A stretch of DNA of 64,000 nt from Montifringilla adamsi (lineage: Eukaryota > Chordata > Aves > Passeriformes > Passeridae). Position numbers and translations under genes: made by a program. The DNA lies in NCBI GenBank assembly GCA_017590115.1, contig JAGGNK010007448.1:412815-476814 (forward strand), given 5' to 3'. Positions 44,501 to 56,460 of this stretch are shown here, in pieces. Position 1 is the first letter of the stretch; each line of letters opens with the position of its first letter. Below the pieces are notes generated by a model. That model had not been told where the DNA came from and made no database searches. It was given only the letters and a program-made list of their open reading frames with translations.

Positions 44501-45149
44501 AAACACAGATATCTTCCCCAACTCACCCATGAGAAGTGTTTCCCCACGGTGGAGAACCCAACCCTTCCCCACAAAGTCCACTGCAATTGGAGACCCTTGG
44601 ATGGACATTTTAATCATTCTTCATGCATTCCCTGGTCTGCCTCCCTGTGAAGATAATTGTAATCAGGCAAAGCTCTGCAAAGCGGCTGCAGTGGTGAGAG
44701 CTGACAGGTGCAATGCAGAAGTGGCTGAGACAGTGACCTTTGTGGGAGCGACCTGCCCTGATTTCACCCAGCATACAAAATATTCCCTTCTCCTTCATGA
44801 CAGACGTAACTTCTTATTTTTCACTGTGGAAAAGGCCATTTAAGGGACTTTCTGGCAGTGGCTGGGGAGTGACAAACAGGGGGTTTCACTGCCCTGCATC
44901 CTCCCTGGGTTATGTGCACTGGGTCTCGTGCTGTTAGGTACTCAGTCCCATGGTCCTGCTGCATTTTTGCACCTCCTAAAGGGATGGGAGGTGTCCCCTC
45001 CGCACTCCTGGATGTCCCAATTCCAACCTCAGTGTGATGCTGAGGACTTTGCTAGATCCCTCCCCACCACAGCAGTTACATGAGATGGACACAGCACAAC
45101 CTGCATATGTTCTTAAGTGCCAGCAAAACCTGCTCCATAAACATGATTG
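41595..45149. other. No gene recognised
   Basis: Mixed sequence. 43200-44900 is less GC-rich than the rest. A 12-A run lies at about 41739-41750. No coding exon or repeat family could be supported. Confidence 0.4.
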
Positions 45150-45375
45150 TCAGGGGCAGAATAGTCCCCCTGAGCCTCCTTGTCTCCAGGCTGAGCCCTC
45201 CCCAGCTCCCTCAGCCACTCCTGGTGCTCCAGCCCCCTCCCCAGCTCTGTTCCCTTATCTGGACATGCTCCAGCCCCTCAAAGTCTTTCTGTCATGAGAA
45301 TCCCAAAACTGAACCCAGGACTTGAGGTGTGGCTTGACCAGTGCCCAGTACAGGGACACATTGTCCTCCTCTGTC
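45150..45375 (-). mobile_element. CR1 LINE internal fragment
   Basis: CCTGAGCCTCCTTGTCTCCA, GGCTGAGCCCTCCCCAGCTC and GGACATGCTCCAGCCCCTC match the CR1 segment upstream of its 3' end, read in reverse. The 3' tail itself is missing. It is similar to the middle of the copy at 57102-57600. Confidence 0.85.
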
Positions 45376-46039
45376 CCTGCAGGGAGGGATGTTGTCACAC
45401 TCTGTTTGGGGCTCCTGAAGAGCCTGATTAGGGAGAGCTGGCAGGGGCAGATGGGTGAAGAGCACCAGGGACATCTGTAGGGAAGGGCTCTGACTGCCCA
45501 CTGTGGGCACACATATTGTCACAGGCACTGTGAGAAATGTGAATTTCCTTTAAAGCAATTCTTCTCCCTGCAGGCATTGGGGGCATTTTTCTTCTGGTTT
45601 GGAAGATTTTCACTTTGCTTTAGAGCTGGCTGAAAATCAAGACAGGTTTTTCAGGAGGTTGGGAATAAAAACCATCATTCTTAGCACCAATATCTGACTG
45701 ATAAAGCAAGAATTGAAATGCCTATTTGTGCATTCCCCAGGAAAACCAAGCAAAATGCATCCTGCAGGTAGGGTTAGGAGTAACTGTGGAGGGGCTGGGG
45801 ACTCCCAGCTCCCTAGGAGCTCTTGCTCCCACCTCAGTCCCACTTCCTAAGCCCCTAAAGAAGTCCACTAAGTCCCCTGCTTCTGCTCACCCTGCTTAGC
45901 ACCTATCGGGACATTTGCTGTCCCATTCCCTGGCGCCTGCAGCCACAGGCAGCCACAACCCTTTGCCATGGCCCTACAATCCCATCGGGTCTCCAAAATC
46001 TGGTGGAGGCAAGGGGCAGGGCTGGGGGACATCTCCCTG

Positions 46040-46810
46040 GGACCCGGCTGCCCTGTCCCTGCGGGGGGACCTGCGGTAGCCCCCATCACCCAGCACAGAG
46101 CAGAAGCGCAGGCAGGCCGGAGAAGGAGCGGGTGCCCAGCGCACCGGGATCCCCGAGCGGGAGCGAGGGGCCCGGCCCGGGCACTGCCCTGCCCCGCGCT
46201 GCCTGCGCGCCCCCGGCAGGCACGGTCCCTCCTGCGAGCAGGGCAGAAAACAGCTGAAAACAAACAAACAGTCGGAGTTAATGGGGCGGCAGTTATTTTT
46301 GGCCTGGAGGGAGTTGACACACTGTGTGTTGTTTTAGCAAATAGCTGTGAATGGAGCTGGCGGCGCGGGGAACGGGGCTGGCTCCGGGCGCGGGGGAGCC
46401 GCGCTTGGTGCGCCGGTGCTAACAGGAAACCGAGTGCCTCGGCCCCTTCGCACCTCGCCGGCATGGCACTTTTATTGCCACCACATCCTTCGGAGGCCAC
46501 ATCAGAGGGGAGCCGAGCGGGCGGGGCAGCGGCCGTGGGAAGGCGGCTCTGGGCTCTGTCCCCCGGCGGGAGGGGACAGTCCGTGCGGCCCGGCACGGGA
46601 CAGGCTGGGCTGGGCTGGCCGCGGGGACAAGGCACGAGCCGTGCTGCCATCGCTGCTGGCACCCCAGCGCCGGCCAGGGGACGCAGGATGGGCTCTGCAC
46701 CCAGCCAGCACCGCCCCAGCGCCGGCTAAGGCCGCTGCTGTCCTGTCCCCCGGTCACCCCGGCCAGGCCCGGCTGGTCCCGGCGAGCCCACGGCAGTGTC
46801 GGCATCGCCC
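46040..46810. promoter_or_regulatory. CpG island with an embedded AT-rich core
   Basis: Two CpG-dense blocks (46040-46240 and 46360-46810) flank an AT-rich core with AGTTATTTTTGGCC (about 46291-46304, MEF2-like) and TGTTGTTTTAGCAAATAG (about 46328-46345, FOX-like). Open frames across it are long but not protein-like. It may be a promoter or an orphan CpG island. Confidence 0.4.
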
Positions 46811-47364
46811 GGGGCCAGCACGCCCCAGGAGAAAGGCACTTTCCTATGGAGATGCATCCTGCAGGAGAGCCAGCTTTGTCTAATGCCCTGGATGGGACAC
46901 TGGGGCTTTTGCAGGTGCTGAGATGCAAAATAAAACATTTTCTTCACAGATGAGGTCTTTTTTAGAAAAGTGATTACCCTCCCGGGTGTCTGGGATAGGA
47001 GGCCAGGTGGCTGCAGAGGGTGTGAGTGGCATTGGCTAAACTGGCCTGAGTCCATAAACCAGAAAGGCTTTGCACAGGCAGAAGGCACAAGCCATCAGAA
47101 AAACACATAAAATCAAGCCACACATCATCTCAGTAAGAGAAGGATAGTTAGAAACACCCCCCTTGCACAGCCTGTGATCTCAGAGCAATAAAACTTGAAA
47201 ATAAAAGCCAAACAGCAGCTACTGCTGGAGCAGGGGATGGGGACACGGGCTGAGTGGTGGCATCAGGCTCATGGCACAATTTCTGCACCGATGTCCATGT
47301 AAATCTGCTGGTGACATTTCCTCGGGGACCCGTCCAGGGTGTGGGAAACCAGGGAACCACAGCT

Positions 47365-47510
47365 CCAGTGAGGGAAGGGTGGAGAAGGGGCTGGAGCCCC
47401 AAGAGCAGCCGCGGGAGCTGGGAAATGGGCTCAGCCTGGGGAAAAGGAGGCTCAGGAGGGACCTTCTGGCTCTGCACAACTCCCTGACAGGAGGGGACAG
47501 CCAGGGGGGG
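47365..47510 (+). mobile_element. CR1 LINE internal fragment
   Basis: GAAGGGGCTGGAGCCCC, GGGCTCAGCCTGGGGAAAAG and GAGGCTCAGGAGGGACCTT are the sense-strand CR1 body. It is truncated at both ends. Confidence 0.85.
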
Positions 47511-48018
47511 CAGGTCAGGCTCAGCAGATGAAGCTGAATGCTGGAAATCCAGGTGCTGGCTGGAAAATGGGCTGTGAACTCAGCACTGCAGGCAAAGCTG
47601 GCATTGCAGAGAGCAGCAGGGCACAGCCAAGGAATGCTGCTGCCAGCATCCCCCTGCCAGCTCTTGCTCCCCAGAATGGAAGCAAGCAGCCAGAGCTGAC
47701 GAGGGCTGAAGGTGGTTGCAGAAAGGTGAGAAGGACGCTGAGATGCTGGAGGCAGAAGGCAGCACCAATGTCATGGCAGGGAGCAGCCCTGCACCGGCAG
47801 CTTCGGTGCTAAAATATCTCTTGCATAATTTCAGAGTTTTAGTGGGGGTTTCCTGTAGGGAGATTCCCATAATGAGCAGCTGGGAGATGATTTTCCTCTA
47901 AGTTTTTCATTTGTACACACAGAACTGAAGTTCTTTGTGGAGCAGCCCTTCCATCTGCGCTCCATGCAGTCCCCACAGCATGGCCAAGGCCAGCCCTATT
48001 CCCAGCCCTCTGTGTGCA

Positions 48019-48165
48019 AATCACAAAATCACAAAATCACAGAGGCAGAGACCGGTTTGGGCTGGAAGGGACCTTAAAGTTCATCTCATTCCACCCCATG
48101 CCATGGGCAGGGACACTTTCCACCAGACCAGGTGGCTCCAAGCCCCACCCAGCCTGTCATGCACC
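48019..48165 (-). mobile_element. CR1 LINE 3' fragment
   Basis: The tail is repeated AATCACAA units, followed by GGTTTGGGCTGGAAGGGACC and GGGCAGGGACACTTTCCACC. It is leftward and short. Confidence 0.92.
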
Positions 48166-48399
48166 CAGTGCAGGAGCCCAGAGGATTGCAAACGGGCTGA
48201 TCTTGTACTCAAATGCATTCAGTGCCAGGAAAAGGCATTTGTAGCAGCTGTGGCCATGGCTCAGATCCATCCAGTCCCCCAGAAAGCCTGACAGTGGCTC
48301 CTGGAGTCACAGGGCAAGAGCTGCCAGTCCTGCTAGTCCCAGGCTTCACCCACCTCCCTGGGGGGGACCTGCTGCTCCTGCTGCCATGGGGATCTGGGG

Positions 48400-49204
48400 T
48401 CACTTCTGTTGGATGATCTCATCAAATTTTGGTTATATCTGCAAAACAGATCCTAAACCCACTGTTTGTAGTTATAATAATCATAAAAGGCTTCCCTGTG
48501 GGGAGATAAGAATTGAAGACAACTGTCCTTAATGGTGTTGGAGAGATTTATGGGATCACCTTAGAAGAATTTATTGGAGAGCTTTTTTAATGAGCAAATA
48601 ATTAGTAGATTCATCTGCTTTTAGCTGACTTGCTGTTTTATGGCCTTAGTGAAATTGCTTTCTAAGATTTTTAATAAATCCTGATTCTGCCCTGGTTCCT
48701 GGGGCCTGTCCTGGAGTTCTCTGCCCTGGGCATTGTGAGTGGAAGGCAGAACTGCTAGGGTCACCCTAATTTTTAAGGGACAAATCATTCAGAAAAGGAG
48801 CAGAAAAGGAGGAACAAGCCTGGTGATAGGCAGGGTTCTGAGAAATTAATTTACAGCCCCAGCAAAGCCCAAAGTCCAGAGGGATCACAGGGCAGCAGCT
48901 CCCTGAGTCAGAGCCCTTTTCCAGGGAGAGCAGCTCATCTGTTTCCACAGGGAGAACATCCCTGCCAGATGATTTTTCCAAGAGATCTCCTTCCCCGGGC
49001 AGCTTCCAGCACTTCCCCACTTCCAGGACAACGCCTGAATCCCCTCCCGGGCCACAGCTCCCGGGGCCCCTCTGGCTCCTCTGGCAGCGGGGACTTCAGC
49101 ACGGCCACAGCACCTGGGTGGCCACCAAGGGACTGAGCCCTGGCCCCTGCAGCCCCCTGCGCCCCCAGCCCTGCCCACAGCCCGGCTGTGCTGACCCAGG
49201 CGCT
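48400..49204. other. No gene recognised
   Basis: 48420-48700 is AT-rich with repeated TTTAAT/AATTTA stretches; the rest is GC-rich. No gene or transposon identified. Confidence 0.4.
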
Positions 49205-49368
49205 CAGGTCCTGGTGAGCCCCAGCACAACCACACAACCGAGCTCAGCCGGGAGCTGTGCAGGGCCCAGCCTTGCGCCCCGTTCCGAGGAAGGGAGTCAG
49301 GTCCTGGTGAGCCCCAGCACAACCACACAACCGAGCTCCCCAGCCTTGTGCCCCGTTCCGAGGAAGGG
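49205..49368. repeat. Local tandem duplication (93 bp and 71 bp copies)
   Basis: CAGGTCCTGGTGAGCCCCAG starts copy 1 at 49205 and copy 2 at 49298, and both end in GTTCCGAGGAAGGGA. Copy 2 lacks an internal 22 bp present in copy 1. Otherwise they are almost identical, so the duplication is recent. Confidence 0.9.
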
Positions 49369-50090
49369 ATCTCCATATGAGAGAAAGGGGTGGGGAATTG
49401 GCATGGCAAGGTTGCACAGCAGTGGAGGAGAAGGAGCAGGAATTGTCACAGACCCAGCTGAGCAAAGGCTGTGCTGGAGCCGCACATGGGGACACATCTG
49501 TCCCTCACATGGGAAGTGCCAACTGGGAACATCCCTGGGAAGGCTGGGGAGAGGGACAGGCTGCGCCCAGGAGCAGCCCCAGGAAGAAGCAGTGGCACAA
49601 ATCTATCAGCAGGGTCATTAATCACCCAGAAAGGGGCTAGGGGGGATGCAAGTGCTTGTGGGAAAAGCAAAATCCCAAGCAGCTGTGTCGGGATCTGGCC
49701 CCAGCCAGGTCACGCTGTGGCCCAGCCCCCAGCCCCGAGCGGGATGTTCGCTCATGGAGGCATCAGCCCAACCCTGAACAGAGCCATGGTGACACTCCCA
49801 GGGAGGATTCTTGTATTTCCCTGAGGTCCAGGGCTCCCAGTGAGTCAGCAGTGGTGCTGAGGCCATTGCCAGGGAGAGGTGAGCAGCCAGGCACGTGCTG
49901 CTCCAGCGGCTGGGGGCGGTGCAGCCAAGATCCACAAAACCAGCCCCTTACTCCTCATCTCCCCAGCTGCTCAGTGAAGCAAAACCTCATTTCCAGGGCC
50001 AGGGTATCCTTTGATTTGTTTTACTTAAGCATGAACACTACCAAAATTTGAAGTAAAATTCCACAGCCTCAGCACACTACAGAGGGATCT

Positions 50091-50162
50091 AATATATATA
50101 AATATATATACACACACACCCCTAGATACAGTGTATATATGTATATATATATATGTATATAA
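50091..50162. repeat. AT/AC dinucleotide microsatellite
   Basis: Interrupted (TA)n and (CA)5 runs with ATATATATGTATATAATG-type ends. Confidence 0.9.
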
Positions 50163-51007
50163 TGAGGTGATATTATATCTGTTAACAATTTTAATACACT
50201 TTCATACAATAGAGACAGTGCTTTAATGTGGGAAGGGGATTTTTAGAACAAGCCCCCTGGCACTCAGAAAGCACTACTTTTCCCTCCAAATGGTTCAGGC
50301 TCCAGCAGAGATGATTTCTCCTGGGACAGACCATCCAGTGCATGGATTTTGCTGGCAAGGGGTGGCTGAAAAGAAAACAATCCCAGAGTTCACAAGGTCT
50401 GTGAGAAGACTTGGAGGCTGGAGTTGCACATGCTGAGTCATTAGTGGCTTTTGTTGCTAATTGGGTGCGGGCTGCCAAGCTGGACTTATTCCAGTGGAAA
50501 AAGGAATCTCTTCCCTGCTATTTCCCTGGACAAGTCAAAGGTCAGGCACCTTAAAAGCCTGTACAATTACTTAAAGCTTTCCATATTGGACTTAAAAGCT
50601 TTGCTGTGGAACCCTCATCCCACCACTTTGCTTCCTCCTGCTGTGAAATTCCCTCTGGCTTAAAAATTCCCAGAGTTTGCCCCGGTCCTGCTCCTTCCCT
50701 GCTACCAGACCCAGCCCACACCAAACCTCTGCTGAGATGCTCTTTTCTTCTTAATGGCACATTAGGCAACCTTGAATTTTTTATCCATGTCCCTGACTCC
50801 TCCTGGAAAGCAGGAGATGTGTAAAATTCATGCAGACCAGCAGCACCTACATTTTCCCCATTATTTCCCTGGAGAGAGGGTAGGATCATAAATCACACAT
50901 GTCTCTAGAAATAGGTAATGCAGACAGGGTAACATGGAGGACAAGCAGCCATTGTTTTAGAAAAGCTGGTGCAGAAATACCCCATGGCAGGGGGAGAACA
51001 AGATAAG

Positions 51008-51052
51008 CATTAAAGGTCCCTTCCAGCCCAAACCAGTCTGTGATTCTATAAA
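51008..51052 (+). mobile_element. CR1 LINE 3'-end stub
   Basis: Only TTAAAGGTCCCTTCCAGCCC through ACCAGTCTGTGATTCTATAA remains, the last 45 bp of a rightward CR1. Confidence 0.8.
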
Positions 51053-51688
51053 ATAAGTTGCCCTATTTTAATGCAGGTGATAAATTATAGATCCCACATT
51101 TCCAAACCTCATTGAACTCCATACATTGATGAGCAGGTACTGCAAACTTCCAACATTTGCTCTGGAAAACTGCAAGCGTTGCTTGTCTGAAGGTGAGGCT
51201 CCTGTGTGCCAAGGCTGGCAGAGGTGAGGAGGGTCCTGCCAGGCTGGTTCAGTGCATGGCTCCCACCCCCAACACACAGCACAGCTGCATTTCCCTCCCT
51301 GCTGGTGGCCAAGGAGCTTTTGTGGACCAGAGTGGTAGGATCTGCAACATCCCTGTCCCTGCAGAGCCTGGGGACCTTGAGGACCAACGGGAGCCATCCT
51401 GTGGGACATGGAGGGGACACACAGAGCCCTGCCTGCCACGTGAGGAGAGCAGACCTCCACCAAGCTGACCTCTGCTGGGGAAGCCCATCCTGGGGCCCAG
51501 ACATCCTCCTGCAGAGATGGGAGCCACTGGGAAAACAGACGCTGATGAGTCGTCACTACATTGTGGGAATCAGCTTTGCTGGCTCCCTCGTTTTTATTTG
51601 CAGTACTGAAGATAAGAAACCCAGGGTGTTGTGGGAAACAGGAAGACCTTATCTCCCATCCCAGGCTGCTTCTCCTGCCACAGCCTCT

Positions 51689-51690
<2 letters not shown>

Positions 51691-51721
<31 letters not shown>
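51691..51721. repeat. Poly-T run of 31 bases
   Basis: Uninterrupted T(31) after a pyrimidine-rich stretch. It could be a homopolymer microsatellite or an A-tail of a leftward insertion, but no retrocopy or SINE body was recognised beside it. Confidence 0.9.
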
Positions 51722-51824
51722 CCCACTCATCCCTGATAGCACATGATTCAGGCCAGCAGAGAGGGCTATGCACTGCTGCTCTGTGAGCACCTGGATGGCA
51801 CCAGGAGGACTGGTTTATTACCAG

Positions 51825-52040
51825 GATCATAGAATCATCACATGCTTTGTGTTGGAAGGGACCTTTAAAGCTCATCTAGTCCAAATCTCCTGCAGTGACC
51901 AGGGACATCGTCCACTAGATCAGGTTTCTCAGAGGCACATCCAGTCTGACCTTGAATGTTTCCTGAAACAGGGCAGCCATCACCTCTCTGGACAACCTGT
52001 GCCAGCGTTTCACCACTCTCATTGTAGAATAATCCACGGA
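51825..52040 (-). mobile_element. CR1 LINE 3' fragment
   Basis: It starts ATCATAGAATCATCACATGC, then TGTGTTGGAAGGGACCTTTA, CAGGGACATCGTCCACTAGA and TCTGGACAACCTGTGCCAGC. It is leftward and 5'-truncated. Confidence 0.92.
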
Positions 52041-55000
52041 GAATCACCTGTGCATCCTCAAGGGGCCTCCAGAAGCGCAGTGGATGCCACAGTCGCTGGC
52101 AGAGGTGTCTGCTCAGGTCAGCCCCCAGCCTTGCAGGTGCCAGAGAAAAGTGCTGAAACAGGAGGTTTTGGAGCAGCCAACGCCTCAGTAGGTAAGGACC
52201 ATGTGACACAGAATTAGGACTAGAAACACTGAAGTTCCAGATGAAAGGGACTTGCAGCTTGTGAGCTGCAGATGCACTTTGAAAAAGCAGCTAGAAAAAG
52301 GGAAGCTCTGCCATTTGCAGGATTCACCCACACTTCAGCCCTTAAGCTCCCACCCAAGCCTGGAAATGAGGATGCTACTGTTGGATTTCCAATAAAAACA
52401 CAACTATTGACTCCTTTGATTTGGTGACAGTTGAGCACTTCACCTCATTGCTGCAGTGTGGGCTGGAACCAACTGCATCAGCCATTTTAATAGAGAACAC
52501 CCTGGTGCTTCAGTGTTAGAGCAAAGTCTTTCACAAATCAGGACTAAACGCAGACCCTGACTCTCTGTTCTGGCTCTGAGCAAAGCCCCTGGTGATGCTG
52601 TGCTGACAGCAGTGATGTCTGTGTGAAGAGCAGGTGCCCAGCTCCAGCTCCCAGTGCCAAGGTTCTTCATGGCAGGGCATGGCAGGGAGCACATTGCCTG
52701 GGCGGGGTTGAGGCCTCTGCTGGGTCCCCTGCCCCAGGAGCAAACCCAGGAGTGAAATATTGCCTTGGGACCCATGGGGACACAGGATTTCAGCCCTACA
52801 TCTCCTTCATCCTGGCAAAGAAGCCCTGGTGAGAGGTCCCAGCTGGGAATTCACCAGGAGGCAGAACCCAGCCTTGTCTTGATTCACCTCTGAGTGACTT
52901 CTCTTACACTTCATGTCTAATCAGGCAAGGACAGAGTGTGATGTCACTGGCAGCATCTCCACCTTCCTGCAGCCCTGGCTTGGACCCTGCCCGCCAGCGA
53001 GATGCAGCATGTTGGTGACAGGGACATCTCATCTGGATCAGGCAATAGCGACTGGGGTGGAACCACCAGGGAAGGAGGGAGATGACAAGAAAGCACCCTG
53101 ACCCGGGTGAAGAGAGGAGTAGGGGATTAAAGGGAGGGATTAGCAGGGAGAAAACTGCAGGTCATCCTCAGTGAGAATGAAATGAGGCAGCAGCAGCAGC
53201 AGAGGCAGCTCTGCCTGGCTGCCCCGGCTGCCCCCAGCCCGGCTCCCAGCGGCGGCACCTCCTTTTGTCTGCCGTGACCCAGGGATTATGAGTGTGGGAA
53301 CGGGGCCCTGGGTACCCTGTGCTCACAAAGGCCAGGGCAGAGCTGGGGAGAAGGAGAAGCAGGGAGGAAGGAATGGCTCCTGCTGTGGGTCTGGCTGGGA
53401 GGCTGCTGGGTGTAGGGCTGGGGTGGAGGATGCTCACTGTGTGCTTGGCTCTCCCTTGGAAGCACCTCAGAGCTGCTGGGGCCAAAGCAGAGACAGCACA
53501 CAAGACTCCCCTAACAAGCCTCGATCATCTCCCACTGCAGTGCAGGAAATCAGAAAACCTGGTAAGTCAGAGCTCTCTGAGGACAGCCCCAGAGGGAGCT
53601 TGGGCAGGAACCAGACTGGTGCACCCAGGGGGATTCCTGAGGATGCTCCTCACTGTGTGGGGAATGCTCAGCCTGGCATTTCATCCTCACCCACCAGGCT
53701 CTTGAGATCTCAAAAACTCAAAACACTCTCCCAAGCCCTCCCTCTCCTTTTTTCCCCAGTCTCCAGGCAGGAGCCAAGTCATGACTCCCTTTGTGCACAG
53801 GGAGCATCCTGGAGTCCCTCCTGGGACTTGGCCGAGCCAAGGAGACCCCAGCTGAGGGAGCAGAAAAGGTCTGGCAGGAGCATCAGTTCCCAGAACGTGT
53901 CAGAAAGTCCAGCCCCTGATTAATGACTAATTAGGAAATGCCTGTCACGATTATTATCCTAATGATCCTGGTAAGAAAGGCTCCTTACCTTAGGAAAAAA
54001 AATGGATGTTGGCTCCAACAGTCCCCAAACATAACAGCCCACTGTGGGAAACTCCAGACTTTAGTGAAAACAAATAGTCTTGAGTTTGCGCAGGAGATTT
54101 TATTTTTAAATAAGCCAAATGAGCAATTTTTCAGGGAGTTCTGGAGCCTGTGGGCTGGTTAGGCCAAGGGGGAGGCAAGAGGGGGTGCTCTGCTGGAGGT
54201 GGCCACTGTCTCCATCTGGGAACTCAGCCTCCTGTCCTGGCCTGGCTGAATTTCCCCATCACTCAGTCTCCTTATGGGACAGCCACAACCAAACCCCATC
54301 ACAAATCTTGCATTAAAACAATGAAGCGAAGCATAAAGCCGTGGAAAGGGACCAGTGCCATGGCATCAGGTGATCCCATTCATGTTGCCTGGACTTGACA
54401 CCAACCCACAGCAAAACTGAAGACAATGGGCTGCATGTCCTGGTCAGTGTCCTGGCTGCATACTCAGGTATGGAACTGAGTTTTGCAGTTCAATAGGATC
54501 ACTGTTAATCAGTTGCTTAAGTATATTGGAAACAGAGAAGTTAATATGAAGTAAATTTTTGAATATATAAAAATCTTCCTGGAAAGACATTCCCAAGTGA
54601 AACAATGTTGCTCTCTAATGAACAGGAATTATTCCAGTCTGGCTTCAAAGCCATTTGCCTCCATGCTACTCCTCAATCTTTCCAGTAACTCCCATTAGCT
54701 TCAGGAGCTCAGCCCAAAGGATTAGGAAATAGATTAGCTAAAACCTGCAAAATGAAAAGTGCTCCATAATTGAGCCGTGCTGTGACAGGGATCACCACAG
54801 GGATCCTCCTCTGTGGATCAAGGAAAAGGAGGCTTCTCCAGCTGGACTGATGAGTATTTTCCAGCTACATCAAATCAAAATTGACATAAATGAAAAACCA
54901 CTCCATTTTTTATCAAGGAATCACTGAGCACAGCTGTAGCCACAGAACTGGAAAGTCAAGAAATCAGTATTGCCCTGAGCGAAATACTCTGAGAGAACAA

Positions 55001-55049
55001 ATAATGAGGGTTCAAGGAGCGTTTGGAAAATGCTCTCAGAGATGCCCAG
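52041..55049. other. No gene recognised
   Basis: Unique sequence. 54480-54900 is AT-rich. No coding exon supported. Confidence 0.4.
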
Positions 55050-55138
55050 GGTGGGATTGTTGGAGTGTCTGTGCAGGGCCAGGAGCTGGACTTGATGATC
55101 CTTGTGAGTCCCTTTCAGCTCAGAATATTTTAGGATTT
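55050..55138 (+). mobile_element. CR1 LINE 3' fragment (CR1-Y-like)
   Basis: CAGGGCCAGGAGCTGGACTT, then GATGATCCTTGTGAGTCCCT and TTCAGCTCAGAATATTTTAG is the 3' end of a CR1 subfamily distinct from the others here. Confidence 0.8.
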
Positions 55139-55494
55139 GAACCTGGAAGAAAACGTACTATGCAATTGGAAGCTCAAAGCACACAGAGCAAGGGGGGCTC
55201 TGGGACTCCCCCGTGTCACCCACAGGCGTGAGGTCCCTTTTGTGCTGGGTCACTGGAGAGCAGGAGAGCTCGTCATTTTGGAACCCCACGCTCAGGCAAG
55301 ATCTGGTGCTCAGACCCTTGGGCTCTGACACTTGAGCTCAGACACTGAGCACAGCCCAGTGCTCAGCTTTCGCTCCTCTCCACGCCTGACCTCAGCAGGG
55401 ATTTCAAGCCCATACCTGTGTCAGGCTCTGAGCAGGGGCTTCTCCAGCTCATCAAGTGCACAATTAGAAGTAATCAGAATTAAAATTTTGAGCA

Positions 55495-55906
55495 GTGGTG
55501 TAGCAGTTCGTTTGGGGGGCCTCCCTCGGGAGTCCCTGGAGGCCCCCATAAGCTGTGAGTTGGCTGGCAGCAGCCGCAGGCAAGGAGACTCCACATGGCC
55601 TCTGAGGGTGCTGATTAGATGAGGGTTTATTTGGGGTCCCATCCCCAGGAGCAACATGGTTACTGAGGGAGAAGGGGGGAAGGGGGAGGGAGCGGGAGAG
55701 GGAAAGCCTGGGGGGAAAGGGACCAAGAGAGGGTCTGTTCTGCCTCGCACAGCTTAAGAGAGAGATTCAAAGTGGGCATGGAATCAGACTTGGGCCAATG
55801 GGATGACAGATACAGGGTGGTTCAGAGGAGGATCACAGCTTGGAATAAACTGCACATTTTCAGGGGGGGGACAGAGCACACCATTTAACTAAAATGCAAC
55901 ACCACA
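55495..55906 (-). mobile_element. Endogenous retrovirus LTR (412 bp)
   Basis: Read leftward it begins TGTGGTGTTGCA and ends with its inverted counterpart (TGCTACACCAC), so terminal inverted repeats are visible although the final base of the expected CA is changed. A poly(A) signal AATAAA (plus 55626-55631) lies inside, followed by a typical downstream region, and a pyrimidine-rich CT tract lies before it. It is preceded by a purine tract (see next entry), which is the arrangement of a 3' LTR. No partner LTR was found in the window. The family is not assigned. Confidence 0.75.
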
Positions 55907-56370
55907 TTTCACCCTTTTTTTCGTTAGAAAGAAAAGATACAGATAAATATGATAATTAACAATTTTAAAAATGAAGCAGTAATTATACAGTTTTTTGCAA
56001 CAAAATAAATACCACTGCAGTGAGGATTATGTTTTAAACAGTCCATTTGACTTGATGTTTGCTTTTGGTGGTAGGCAGTAAAGATAAAATGAGCATTTAA
56101 TTGTAATAAACAGGTTATGTGGGTCCATATTGCAGATTTTAAGTGAATTTCAAGCATGGGCGAGTGCTTAAGGGCTTCAGCCTTTGGCACTAAGCTCATA
56201 TGAGAGTTTTGGGATTGGCCTTTTCAGTGTGACTGGCCCAACAGTGTCTAACCTTTTCCAGCTGGCTTTTCGGACCACCACAGCCCCCAGTTTAGGCTGA
56301 GGCGCCGACTCAGTGGGAACTGAGCACCAGCCTGCTCTCTTCTTTCTAAAAATCCCTGGAACCACTTGTA
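55907..56370 (-). mobile_element. Remnant of ERV internal region with polypurine tract
   Basis: Directly upstream of the LTR on the minus strand is a purine tract (GAAAAAAAGGG, plus about 55913-55923), as expected for the primer of plus-strand synthesis. The remaining 450 bp are AT-rich, carry stops in all long frames and show no gag, pol or env motif. The copy is therefore heavily truncated and non-functional. Its right edge meets a CR1 5' end at 56371. The link to the LTR is inferred from position. Confidence 0.5.
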
Positions 56371-56460
56371 GCAACCTGGTCTAGTGGAAGGTGTCCCTGC
56401 CTGTGGGGTGGGATGAGATGAGCTTTAAGGTCAACCCAAGCCAGTCCATGATTCTTTTAT
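56371..56460 (+). mobile_element. CR1 LINE 3' end
   Basis: GCAACCTGGTCTAGTGGAAG, then GTGTCCCTGCCTGTGGGGTG and TTTAAGGTCAACCCAAGCC, ending near ATGATTCTTTTATG. Rightward. Confidence 0.88.

Noticed and set aside
45868..46729. Opposing 250-260-codon frames over the CpG island
   Set aside because: Both strands are open at once and neither shows conserved motifs, which is typical of CpG-island shadows.
51691..51721. Poly-T run as the A-tail of a processed retrocopy
   Set aside because: No coding or UTR-like body and no target-site duplication could be seen next to it.
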